A stretch of 64,000 bases of DNA from Microcoleus sp. FACHB-61 (GTDB taxonomy: Bacteria; Cyanobacteriota; Cyanobacteriia; Cyanobacteriales; Microcoleaceae). Position numbers and translations under genes: made by a program. How positions within the stretch are numbered: position 1 is the stretch's first letter; each line of letters starts with the position of its first letter. Shown piece after piece: positions 48,654 to 56,897 of this stretch. The notes beneath the pieces were generated by a model. The model saw only the letters and a program-made list of their open reading frames with translations. It made no database searches and was not told the origin of the DNA. The stretch lies in the NCBI GenBank assembly GCA_014695295.1, contig JACJNY010000067.1, positions 1 to 64,000 on the forward strand, written 5' to 3'.

Positions 48654-49255
48654 CAATATTCTGACACTTACCGGGTTTGCAAATCGTTTGTCGTTTAAAA
48701 GATGCCCTAGATATAATTTACAAAGTTGTACAACAATAGTGAAGTGGGGTGGCTGACCGCTCAAAACTTGGCTGAGATTTCCACCGCTACTGTAAAAATT
48801 TGTAATATTAATGATGCCACTACTTGTGTGAATGTGGCGATCGCTCTGGGGACTCGCGGCCAAAAAGTCACACCAGGTTAGAAAAAATGCAATTTTAGGC
48901 CCGCGATCCCAACCCTGGTTGTCATCAGTCATTCCCAATTATTCAATTCTTTAATCTAAAATTTAAAATCTCAAATCTAAAACTGTATCACTTCCTCCGG
49001 GTGCGGATGCCCCACCTTACCCCTGCTTAATAAAAATTTGATTTTCATTTTTTCTACAGTGCCAGGACAAATGTAAATTATGTGACAATCCACTGTTGGA
49101 AAATTTGCTATTAATAAGATAATCGACCCAAATCCCGATCGAGCGCTCATAGGATAATTGAAACATCTGCAGTTCATTGAGGGCAGCAAAGTAAAGCGTT
49201 TTTGGCTTTTTTGGACGACCGACATTTTGGCAAAATAATACTTCTGGAGGATGAC
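48654..49255. other. Divergent intergenic region
   Basis: About 600 bp between the kinase and the small gene at 49256. A weak coding frame continuing from the kinase runs to 48938, which I regard as spurious. No RNA or repeat is recognised. Confidence 0.4.
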
Positions 49256-49600
49256 ATGAACTATACATTTGAAATCCTGGGCGTATCTCCAACTTTAACG
49301 TTTTTTAACCAGCAGCAGGAATTACTGCAACAACAGCAGCCGTCGGGTGTAGAATACTTGGGAAACTGGAAGTGTACTCTCGATGCGTTTGTGGCATCAG
49401 TGGAGACAGTTTCTCCGGCTCGCGGCTGGGATGTCGATCGAGTTGTAGACACCGTGATTAGTTTCTGGATGAACAACTCGGATAGCATCCAGTATTGGAA
49501 GCACAGGCTGCATGATGCAGGCAGCGAAAACTTGTTAGTAGCGAGAGTAGGCGATATCAAGTCTTTGCAAGCTGCATTTGAATCGCTGCTGGGCGAATAG
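49256..49600 (+). CDS. Conserved small cyanobacterial protein of unknown function
   Basis: 114 residues starting MNYTFEILGVSPTLTFFNQQ, with a Gln-rich stretch (QQQELLQQQQ) and a helical C-terminus (ARVGDIKSLQAAFESLLGE). The start at 49256 is chosen because GGAGG lies 5 bp upstream; the longer frame from 49202 lacks such a site. No domain is recognised, though the N-terminal phrase is familiar from other cyanobacteria. A hairpin follows its stop by 12 bp. Confidence 0.8.
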   Translation: MNYTFEILGVSPTLTFFNQQQELLQQQQPSGVEYLGNWKCTLDAFVASVETVSPARGWDVDRVVDTVISFWMNNSDSIQYWKHRLHDAGSENLLVARVGDIKSLQAAFESLLGE

Positions 49601-49612
49601 GAAAATCGCCAA

Positions 49613-49642
49613 TTGCGAAAAAGTCGATCGGCTTTTTCGCAA
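49613..49642. terminator. Perfect 11-bp hairpin, likely bidirectional terminator
   Basis: TTGCGAAAAAG, loop TCGATCGG, CTTTTTCGCAA. A and T tracts flank the GC-containing centre on both strands, so it may terminate in both directions. It lies 12 bp after the small gene. Confidence 0.5.
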
Positions 49643-49808
49643 AAATCAACTCAACTGTCTGTTCGCAACTCCCAATTCCCCTGATTCGCGGCACGGAAGT
49701 CGCAGATATAAAATATCTGTTTCTTCCAGCTTCTACCTTCCATCTGCCTGATGCCTTCAACATCTGGCTAATGACTAATGACTTCGCAATTGGCAATTCC
49801 CAAATATT

Positions 49809-50834
49809 ATGTCTCGTTCCAAAGCCCTGCAATCTTATATTTTTGTCCGCTTGCTTCTGGCACCGCTAATGTTGTGGACAATCACCACAGCAGTATTTTT
49901 GTTGCTGCGGGCGACTCCGGGCGACCCCATAGATGCCATTCTCGGCTCACGAGCTCCCGCAGGCGCCAAAGAAGCAATGCGAACTCAACTCGGCCTCGAC
50001 GCACCCCTGTGGCAGCAATATCTCAACTACATGAAAGACTTGTTGAGCTTCGACTTGGGAACCTCCATCACCACTCGCGGACAAACAGTGTGGCAAATTA
50101 TCGGAGACTATTTCCCCGCTACAGTGGAATTAGCAGTTTGTAGCATGGCCATAGCTTTAATTGTCGGCATCAGTATCGGTTCCCTGGCAGCATCCCGCCC
50201 CAACACTATTTTCGATGCTGCGGGCCGTTTGTTTGGCATTATCACTTACTCGCTGCCCGCTTTTTGGGCCGGCATGGTTTTGCAGTTGATTTTCGCGGTG
50301 CAGTTGGGCTGGTTTCCCTTGGGAACTCGCTTTCCCGTAACATTCCCCGCCCCCGAAGGCTACACAGGACTATACACTATTGACAGTCTCCTGAGCGCTA
50401 ACCCTGGTCAGTTTCTCACCTCTTTGCATTATTTGGCACTTCCGAGTTTGACGTTGGGCATTCTTTTGAGCGGCATTTTCGAGCGCATTGTCAGGGTGAA
50501 TCTCAAGCAAACTTTGCAAGCAGATTATGTCGAAGCAGCTAGAGCTAGAGGCATTCCCGAATTGCAGATTTTATGGGCTCACGCTCTGAAAAATGCGCTA
50601 ATTCCGGTGATTACTGTCTTAGGATTGACTTTTGCTGCACTGTTGGGCGGTGCTATTTTAACAGAAGTTACTTTTTCTTGGCCGGGGTTGGCAAATCGTC
50701 TTTACGAAGCGATTAGCTTGCGGGATTATCCAACTGTTCAAGGTATTGTGGTGTTTTTTGCAGCAATTGTGGTAATTGCCAGCATTGTAATTGATATTTT
50801 GAATGCTTACGTTGACCCGCGAATTCGCTACTAA
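49809..50834 (+). CDS. Oligopeptide/dipeptide ABC transporter permease, OppB/DppB type
   Basis: 341 residues. It has the OppB layout: an N-terminal membrane segment, RATPGDPIDAILG, LGLDAPLWQQYLNYMKDLLSFDLGTSI-like periplasmic loop, then five membrane segments with the EAA motif YVEAARARGIPELQILWAHALKN and a C-terminal DPRIRY. It would pair with an OppC-type permease, a binding protein and two ATPases; the only candidate here is the permease at 42264-43331. It is monocistronic by position. Confidence 0.92.
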   Translation: MSRSKALQSYIFVRLLLAPLMLWTITTAVFLLLRATPGDPIDAILGSRAPAGAKEAMRTQLGLDAPLWQQYLNYMKDLLSFDLGTSITTRGQTVWQIIGDYFPATVELAVCSMAIALIVGISIGSLAASRPNTIFDAAGRLFGIITYSLPAFWAGMVLQLIFAVQLGWFPLGTRFPVTFPAPEGYTGLYTIDSLLSANPGQFLTSLHYLALPSLTLGILLSGIFERIVRVNLKQTLQADYVEAARARGIPELQILWAHALKNALIPVITVLGLTFAALLGGAILTEVTFSWPGLANRLYEAISLRDYPTVQGIVVFFAAIVVIASIVIDILNAYVDPRIRY

Positions 50835-51041
50835 AAATATCAAGGAAGAAGGGCAACGGATGCGCGACTGTGGCACTAAGCCTTTTTCTACCTGTACTTT
50901 CTGCGTTCGCGAGATGTTGCAGCCAGCGGTGGCCCTGTAGAACCAGTTGTCAAAAAGATCGATCGGCTTTTAGAGTGACGACACTTGGCAATTTATGGGC
51001 AATACTGGAGAAAATAAAATTCAACATTTGAGGAAACGCTG

Positions 51042-51893
51042 ATGAGATTATTGCGAACAATCGCCGCTCTATCGGCGGCCTTGACCCCACTGATGGCTGA
51101 AGCTGCCTTTAGCCGTCCCATGCCGGGAACAGCCGATTTTCCCAGAGCCTCAAACCCCCAAGTAAATGTGCCGGTTTGCTTCATAGAAACCCGAGGCGGC
51201 ACAACTTTTGATTTAGTCAGCTTGTGCGGCAGCAACGCTGCTCCCCAAAACACTGCTGCGGGCAATGCTCCTGCAAATAACCCCAATGCAGCCACTCCTC
51301 CGCCTCCTCCCCCGAACCCCAACGCCATCACCATCGATGGTGCCGGCACGCCGATAACTACTCCTGCAGGCACGGCAAATCCCAACAATCCCAATAATCT
51401 CACTCCGGGGACTTCGCCTGCAGGTACTCCCAACGCCAATCCGGGAACTTCGCCCGCAGGTACTCCCAACAATGCCAATCCGGGAACTTCGCCCGCAGGT
51501 ACTCCCAACAATGCCAATCCGGGAACTTCGCCCGCAGGTACTCCCAATGCCAATCCGGGAACTTCGCCCGCAGGTACTCCCAATGCCAATCCGGGAAGTT
51601 CACCGAGTACCAATCCCAATAATCTCAATCCGGGAAGTTCGCCCTATATCACTCCCCCCAATAATGCTAATCCGGGAACTTCGCCGAATACCAATCAGAA
51701 TAATCTCAATCCGGGAAGTTCACCGAGTACCAGTCCCAATAACAGTGCGTCTCCCACGGGTGGAACTGCTGGCGGCAGCAACGGCGATTTAGTTCCCAAT
51801 CCCAATCTCAATCTTCCGAGAGTGCCGCCGAGTTCCTTTAGCCCCGGAGGTGTGGCACCGACTAGAGATGCGATTAATGGCCCCCGCCAGTAA
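51042..51893 (+). CDS. Secreted Pro/Asn-rich repeat protein
   Basis: 283 residues with a signal peptide (MRLLRTIAALSAALTPLMAEA, cleavage near AEA-AF). A short conserved-looking domain with two Cys (NVPVCFIETRGGTTFDLVSL, then CG) covers about 40-65. From about residue 85 the chain is low complexity: NPGTSPAGTPN units repeated about five times, followed by NPGSSPSTNPNNL variants. The repeats are visible in DNA between 51410 and 51735. It is probably an exported, extended, wall- or sheath-associated protein; no catalytic motif is seen. Confidence 0.8.
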   Translation: MRLLRTIAALSAALTPLMAEAAFSRPMPGTADFPRASNPQVNVPVCFIETRGGTTFDLVSLCGSNAAPQNTAAGNAPANNPNAATPPPPPPNPNAITIDGAGTPITTPAGTANPNNPNNLTPGTSPAGTPNANPGTSPAGTPNNANPGTSPAGTPNNANPGTSPAGTPNANPGTSPAGTPNANPGSSPSTNPNNLNPGSSPYITPPNNANPGTSPNTNQNNLNPGSSPSTSPNNSASPTGGTAGGSNGDLVPNPNLNLPRVPPSSFSPGGVAPTRDAINGPRQ

Positions 51894-52325
51894 TAGGCGA
51901 AGTGTCAGAACTTTCATCACAGAAACCGGGTTTCTCTCAAACCTTCTCTTTTTCAGGGATAGTTCACGCGCGAGAAAGCCGGAATATTTATTTGCCTGCG
52001 TAATATAGATGTCAGGTGCGATCGGCATATTTGGTAGCAGAGTAGCCAAATAAAAGTTAAGCTAAGAACTTGTAGACGCTATCGGTCAACCACTCTTTCA
52101 AAACTGGACAACCAGGTAGAAGCAGTGATAGATAGCCCGCTTTAATCCGTAACAGGATTAGTTATCAGCAAAGGTTAAAGTTATTACCAGGCGGGTGCTC
52201 GCCAGCTCCAAGTTCTCAAGCTAAACCATTCAACAGGCATATTTTTGTTAAGCCAGTGTGGTTGGGAAAGTACCGGCTGATAACATTAGCGAGACAAAAT
52301 TAACCCGATTATTCGGAGGCTCTTC
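51894..52325. other. Intergenic leader region
   Basis: About 430 bp. It holds one dispersed AGAAACCGGGTTTCT palindrome at about 51922-51936 and a possibly structured stretch (52125-52290) upstream of the mini-ORF. No match to a known riboswitch was recognised. Confidence 0.4.
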
Positions 52326-52400
52326 ATGAGCAAAATATTTGTTTTAATAAATTGGAACAAAATTGCTCTAGACCCGATCGCACTTGAGGAGGACATCTAG
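52326..52400 (+). CDS. 24-codon mini-ORF coupled to the downstream gene
   Basis: ATG at 52326 is preceded by GGAGG (52316-52320) and encodes MSKIFVLINWNKIALDPIAL plus EEDI. Its TAG stop (52398-52400) shares its last base with the GTG start of the next gene, and the next gene's GAGGAGG site lies inside its last codons. It is a candidate leader peptide or translational-coupling ORF. No family is recognised. Confidence 0.5.
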   Translation: MSKIFVLINWNKIALDPIALEEDI

Positions 52401-53440
52401 TGTCAAACTTAGTTCAACGCTTAGAAATAACCGCTCATCCGCAACTTGAAAAATCCCTCGGCTATCGAGGAGATAGTCGCTGGGTAGCTTGGCGCTGGGA
52501 GCCCGACATCGACCAACTTATTTCCAGCGACGGCAAAACAGTCGGCACTGGCAATAATATGGCTTGGCTGGTGTTTTTGCAGCACGATTTAGTCGATCCT
52601 GCGGTACAAGAGTACAACCTCGGCGAGGGCGATCGCTACTGGCTGCTTTTAGACACCGCAACTAGAAATCTCTATGTCGGCGAAGGGAAAACAGTTCAAA
52701 GTCTGCTCGAACAGCCGGAAAGTTTAGCTTTATTGGCCTGTCTCGATGGCGGCAATGCCGATCGAACTGCTGAAACTTGGCAGCAAACGCTATCTCAACT
52801 AACAGCTAAACCAGTTGTTCGCAACCTAACAAATGCCCTTCCTTTCGGTATCGCGGCCGCTTTGATAGGTGCTTTAGGGATCGGAACCGGATTGTGGGTA
52901 GTGCCGGCGGTGCAGCAGAAACTAGCCGAAAAAACAGCTTTTATTTCCCCAATTAGTTCTGGCGCCAACTGCGGGCTTGGCGGTTCCGACGATTTTTCAG
53001 CTTATATCGGTTCCTCAAGCGGAAATAAAGAACTTCATTTAATAGGCGTTTACGAAGCTAATGCGGATCACGGGAACCGAGATTTATCTAAAAGAGCGAT
53101 CGAAATCAAAGTAGAACGCCGAAACAAGCCCATAATTCTCGCACTTTCAGCCTACGAACCGGTGCAATGGAACATTACCGCAGAACCGGGAGTCGTTATC
53201 GAAAAAATCCTTGTTAACGGATACCACAACCAAACTGTTTCAGGAGTTTCGGGAATCCCGGTAGAAGAGCACAGCTACGAAGAAACCGGAAACTATCTCG
53301 GCGACTTTATCTACAAGTGGGGTGCTACCGCTGAAAGTTCCAATACTTCTTCCCTCGTAACTAAATTGGAACAGGGAAACGGCACCAGTTTAACTTCTTT
53401 TCAAGGATGCTACAGAGGTAAGAACTTTAGTATTAATTGA
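52400..53440 (+). CDS. Membrane-anchored protein of unknown function
   Basis: 346 residues from a GTG start. The N-terminal 140 residues form a soluble alpha/beta region (YRGDSRWVAWRWEPDIDQLI...VFLQHDLVDP). One membrane segment lies near 146-170 (NALPFGIAAALIGALGIGTG). The exported C-terminal half has the phrase LHLIGVYEAN, then KRAIEIKVERRNKPIILALS, AYEPVQWNITAEPGVVIEKI and VNGYHNQ. This resembles a beta-rich domain found in many secreted bacterial proteins of unknown role. Start supported by GAGGAGG at 52387-52393. Function unknown. Confidence 0.8.
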   Translation: MSNLVQRLEITAHPQLEKSLGYRGDSRWVAWRWEPDIDQLISSDGKTVGTGNNMAWLVFLQHDLVDPAVQEYNLGEGDRYWLLLDTATRNLYVGEGKTVQSLLEQPESLALLACLDGGNADRTAETWQQTLSQLTAKPVVRNLTNALPFGIAAALIGALGIGTGLWVVPAVQQKLAEKTAFISPISSGANCGLGGSDDFSAYIGSSSGNKELHLIGVYEANADHGNRDLSKRAIEIKVERRNKPIILALSAYEPVQWNITAEPGVVIEKILVNGYHNQTVSGVSGIPVEEHSYEETGNYLGDFIYKWGATAESSNTSSLVTKLEQGNGTSLTSFQGCYRGKNFSIN

Positions 53441-53471
53441 GAGCAGCGACAGAGGGCGACAAGTTATACAA

Positions 53472-53500
53472 TTTTCGATTTTCGATTTTCGATTTTCGAT
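53472..53500. repeat. Heptanucleotide repeat (TTTTCGA)4
   Basis: Four tandem TTTTCGA units lie about 35 bp after the stop of the preceding gene. Another STRR-like microsatellite, here non-coding. Confidence 0.8.
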
Positions 53501-53597
53501 TAAAAAATTGGGAATAACTGAGTCGATATGGCTTGGGAACTTGTTACAGTTCCGTTCTTTTTTTTAACTGTTGTAAAACCTATTCCCCTAAAATCAC

Positions 53598-53622
53598 AAA
53601 ACCCGCTTCGGCGGGTTTTTTA
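53598..53622 (+). terminator. Strong rho-independent terminator
   Basis: AAACCCGC, tetraloop TTCG, GCGGGTTT plus T-run. It ends transcription of the 52400-53440 gene and separates it from the ABC export pair. Confidence 0.92.
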
Positions 53623-53712
53623 TTGAGAGTTCAACTTATTAGCATCTCTATGGTATGATATGCGGTGGCGTCATTACCAATTCCCAATTCTAACAATACT
53701 AATAGATTTCTT

Positions 53713-54486
53713 ATGAAATACTGGTACGAAACGCTCGCAGTAGCACAGCGGATTTTAATTGAATTGGGGAGGCGGCGGCGCAGCTTAGTATTGTGGAGTA
53801 TTTTTCCAGTTTCTATCTTGCTAATTAACGGTTTAATTTTAAAAGAACGCGCTAATCTCAGCACAGCAAAAGCCTTTGAAGTGGCTGCACCTGCAAGCTT
53901 AGTAGGAGCGGCTTTATTTTTTAGCTGTCTCGGCGGGAGTGTCGCAACGGTAGTAGCAGAGCGAGAACAGCATACCCTCAAACGCTTGTTTATTTCCCCG
54001 CTGAGCGGCACTTCCTACTTTTTAGGAATTTTCCTGGCTCACAGTTGCATCGGCATCGGTCAGGTAATTTTAGTATACACGATCGCCTCTTTTTTAGGAG
54101 CACAATTTCAAGGCTCTATTCTGTTAGGATGTGCGATTATTCTGCTGAGTATTGTATCTTATGTAGGTGTAGGCTTTATTCTCGGCACCCAGTTTGCGAG
54201 GCGCACTGAAGATGTCAACTCGCTAGTAGCGGCTTTCGGCGTTCCTTTGTTGATTTTAGGAGGCGCCTTTTTGCCAACTTCGCTGTTTCCCCAAAGTTTG
54301 CTGGACCTCGCCCAGTACAATCCAATCTATCACATGAACGAAGCGCTGATGGGTGTGTGGGCTGACGGCAAAGATTTGGCTGATATTTCGTCGCACTTCG
54401 GGTTTTTGTGTATTTTTGCTGTTTTAATGATTGCAGGTGGATGGCTTTCTTACCGCAGGATGCTGAGAGTAGAAAGAAGACTTTAA
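53713..54486 (+). CDS. ABC-2 type transporter permease
   Basis: 257 residues from the ATG at 53713; a longer frame from 53665 has no visible ribosome site. Six membrane segments are predicted from the hydrophobic pattern. The family signature of ABC-2 permeases is present: VAEREQHTLKRLFISPLSGTSY in the first cytoplasmic loop and a central GVGFILGTQFARRTEDVNSL with LLILGGAFLP. It would export a lipid, polysaccharide or drug together with the ATPase encoded next (54612-55511). The substrate is unknown. Confidence 0.9.
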   Translation: MKYWYETLAVAQRILIELGRRRRSLVLWSIFPVSILLINGLILKERANLSTAKAFEVAAPASLVGAALFFSCLGGSVATVVAEREQHTLKRLFISPLSGTSYFLGIFLAHSCIGIGQVILVYTIASFLGAQFQGSILLGCAIILLSIVSYVGVGFILGTQFARRTEDVNSLVAAFGVPLLILGGAFLPTSLFPQSLLDLAQYNPIYHMNEALMGVWADGKDLADISSHFGFLCIFAVLMIAGGWLSYRRMLRVERRL

Positions 54487-54611
54487 AACTATCTCACTAT
54501 GTCGTAATTATTCATCTCTCTCTTCTCTGACTCAGTGCCCTCTGCGCTCTCTGCGGTTTAATCGTTCAGAAAAAACCGTAAATATATAAAATAATACGGA
54601 GAATTAAAGCA

Positions 54612-55511
54612 GTGCTGCAAATAGAAAAGCTAAATAAGTCCTATGGCGAGCGTTCAGTGCTTAAAGATTTAACACTGCACATTCAATCAGGAGAAATTTA
54701 CGGTTTGCTGGGGCCAAACGGGGCGGGCAAAACTACAACTATCAATATTTTATGTAATTTGCTAAATGCGGACAGCGGTCAAGTTTTTATTAATGGCGAA
54801 CCTGTTTCTGACTCTACAAAATCCTTAATCGGTGTAGCACCCCAAGAAAATTTGCTTTACAAAAGCCTTAGCTGCGAAGAAAACCTCAACTTTTTTGCTC
54901 AAATTTATGGTTTAGAGCGCAAACAGCGCCGCTATCAAGTAAGACACTGTTTGAAAGCAGTAAATTTGACAGATAGAGCTACAAGCCCTGTGGAAACTTT
55001 GAGCGGAGGAATGCAGCGCCGTTTGAATATTGCGGTAGCTTTGGTACACCAGCCTAAATTAGTAATTTTAGACGAACCGACAACGGGTTTAGATATTGAG
55101 GCTCGCTATGAAATTTGGGAGTTAATTCAGCGATTGCAATCGCAAGGAATTACAATTTTGCTGACAACTCACTTGTTGGATGAAGCTGAGCGGCTGTGTC
55201 AGAGAATTGGAATTTTAAAGAATGGCAGTATTGTGGCTGAGGGCAGTTTGGAGGAGTTGCAAAGACTGATTCCGGCTCAAGAGATTATCGTGGTAAAAAC
55301 CGATGAAGAAGCTGAAGTCATCGCCCGCGCTAAACAATACAGTTTCATTCCCCGCCGCTACGGTAGCGATTTGGCTTTTTGGCTGCCGGAACGTTTAGAA
55401 TTAAAAGAGATTATTTTCCTGTTCGACGGGATTTCTATTGATTCAATTGCTCGGTATCCGGTGCGGTTAGAACATATTTATGTAGAAGTAACTAAACAAA
55501 CTGTATCCTAA
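54612..55511 (+). CDS. ABC transporter ATP-binding protein (ABC-2 exporter)
   Basis: 299 residues from a GTG start. It has Walker A GPNGAGKTTT, signature LSGGMQRRLNIA, Walker B VILDEPTTGLD and the switch H in LLTTHLLDEAE, all intact. The C-terminal extension (about 225-299) is typical of drug- or polysaccharide-export ATPases (CcmA/NodI-like). It lies 125 bp behind the ABC-2 permease on the same strand, so the two probably form one exporter. Confidence 0.93.
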   Translation: MLQIEKLNKSYGERSVLKDLTLHIQSGEIYGLLGPNGAGKTTTINILCNLLNADSGQVFINGEPVSDSTKSLIGVAPQENLLYKSLSCEENLNFFAQIYGLERKQRRYQVRHCLKAVNLTDRATSPVETLSGGMQRRLNIAVALVHQPKLVILDEPTTGLDIEARYEIWELIQRLQSQGITILLTTHLLDEAERLCQRIGILKNGSIVAEGSLEELQRLIPAQEIIVVKTDEEAEVIARAKQYSFIPRRYGSDLAFWLPERLELKEIIFLFDGISIDSIARYPVRLEHIYVEVTKQTVS

Positions 55512-55548
55512 TCTGCGTCCATCTGCGTACATCCGCCACCATCTGCCG

Positions 55549-56613
55549 TTAAAGTTCCAAAGTAATTAACTGAGCAATTTCATCCGTTTGAAAACCCAAC
55601 GCCATCGGCTTTTGTACTTCAGGAATCACCTGCACATCATAGAGTTCCGTGACAATTCCTTCAAACCGCAACCAGTGAACGATCGCCCCATTCGTCAAAT
55701 CAATCACCATCATACCACAGCGAGCCTCAGCATCCTTGGCTACCAACAACTCATCCAATTCTAAACCGCTAAAAGTGTTGTCACCTCCCCGAGGTTTCGA
55801 GAGTCCAACAATTGCCCAATTTTGCCAAAATGCTAGTCCTCTGACATATCCCGGACAAAACGTAATTGCCTCAAATTTCCCTGTTTCTAAATCCACATAA
55901 CCGAATTCTCCTCTCCCCGAATTCAGCAGCCACAATTTATCTCGATACCAGCGGGGTGAGTGCGGCATTGACAATCCTGTGACGATAATATCATTAGATT
56001 GGATGTCAATAACTATACCGCCATTTTGTCGGCGATCGCGCCAGCCATCCACCACATCCGACTGACTCGACGCTGTGACATATTTCGCTTCCCCAGCTAC
56101 CATTGCCAAACCGTTGAGGTGACAGCGGTCTTCATTTATATATTGTGAGATAAAACCTGGTTTCCAGAGAGGTTTGCAACTGTGGCGATCGCTCACTGTA
56201 GCGATACAATTAAACAAAGTGCTAATAAAAAGGATTTGATTATTTTTATCTACAGCGATATCGTGAATGTCGATATCACCTGTAGTATAACCGATTCTTG
56301 GTATATATAATTTATCGTATCCTTGGTATAATTTACCGAATTCTAAGACATTATCTAATTGCCACAGTTGATATTTTGAACTTAAATAAAGGCGTTCCGG
56401 CGTGCAGTAAAGCCCCATTGCACGATCGAATATTCGCCAAAAAGCCGAGATTCTGTTCGTTTCTGGTGCAGCACCGATTAACATTAACCTGCTGGTTTGA
56501 TAGGTAGTGCAAGCGAGGCTGATTTGTTGTTGGGTTAACCAAGATGGAAAATCGCGATCGCCAAAAATTTCGTGTTCGGAGACTGTATTGAAATTTGTGC
56601 GATCGTTATTCAT
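55549..56613 (-). CDS. TIGR03032 family protein
   Basis: 354 residues matching the TIGR03032 group of cyanobacterial and proteobacterial proteins of unknown function. Seen are the N-terminal FPSWLTQQQISLACTTYQTS, RAMGLYCTPERLYLSSKYQL and DIDIHDIAVD, HLNGLAMV, GLSMPHSPRWYRDKLWLLNS and the C-terminal FTGLEL-like FSGLELDELL. The repeated strand pattern suggests a beta-propeller. No catalytic residue can be assigned. It converges with the ABC exporter genes. Confidence 0.88.
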   Translation of the reverse strand: MNNDRTNFNTVSEHEIFGDRDFPSWLTQQQISLACTTYQTSRLMLIGAAPETNRISAFWRIFDRAMGLYCTPERLYLSSKYQLWQLDNVLEFGKLYQGYDKLYIPRIGYTTGDIDIHDIAVDKNNQILFISTLFNCIATVSDRHSCKPLWKPGFISQYINEDRCHLNGLAMVAGEAKYVTASSQSDVVDGWRDRRQNGGIVIDIQSNDIIVTGLSMPHSPRWYRDKLWLLNSGRGEFGYVDLETGKFEAITFCPGYVRGLAFWQNWAIVGLSKPRGGDNTFSGLELDELLVAKDAEARCGMMVIDLTNGAIVHWLRFEGIVTELYDVQVIPEVQKPMALGFQTDEIAQLITLEL

Positions 56614-56897
56614 AGAATCACTGAGCGTAATTGCCTAAAATCAATAATCTCATAAACCCGTCGCCGCGCCACGGTAAATCGCTTCGACTTTTGATAATTC
56701 CTGTAAAAATACTTAGAAGTATATAAAGATTTGTACAGGAGGGAACTAAAGCACTGACAGTGCGCTCCAATCCTACTAAGTAGTAGTTAAAAATCTAGCG
56801 TGTTATTTGCCACCAGGTAGAAAGCCCGCATCTCTACTCAAATCAGGTGACAGAGCCTTTGCTGCTCAACAAAGCATTCTACTGGAGGTAAAAACAT

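Noticed and set aside
48654..48938. N-terminal extension of the dCache kinase by 95 residues
   Set aside because: The extra residues do not look like the family, and the usual short cytoplasmic start with a membrane segment begins at 48653 or 48623. No ribosome site supports 48938.
50993..51628. Long minus-strand frame rich in G, L, A and V
   Set aside because: It is the mirror of the Pro/Asn-rich repeat gene at 51042-51893; composition follows from the repeats.
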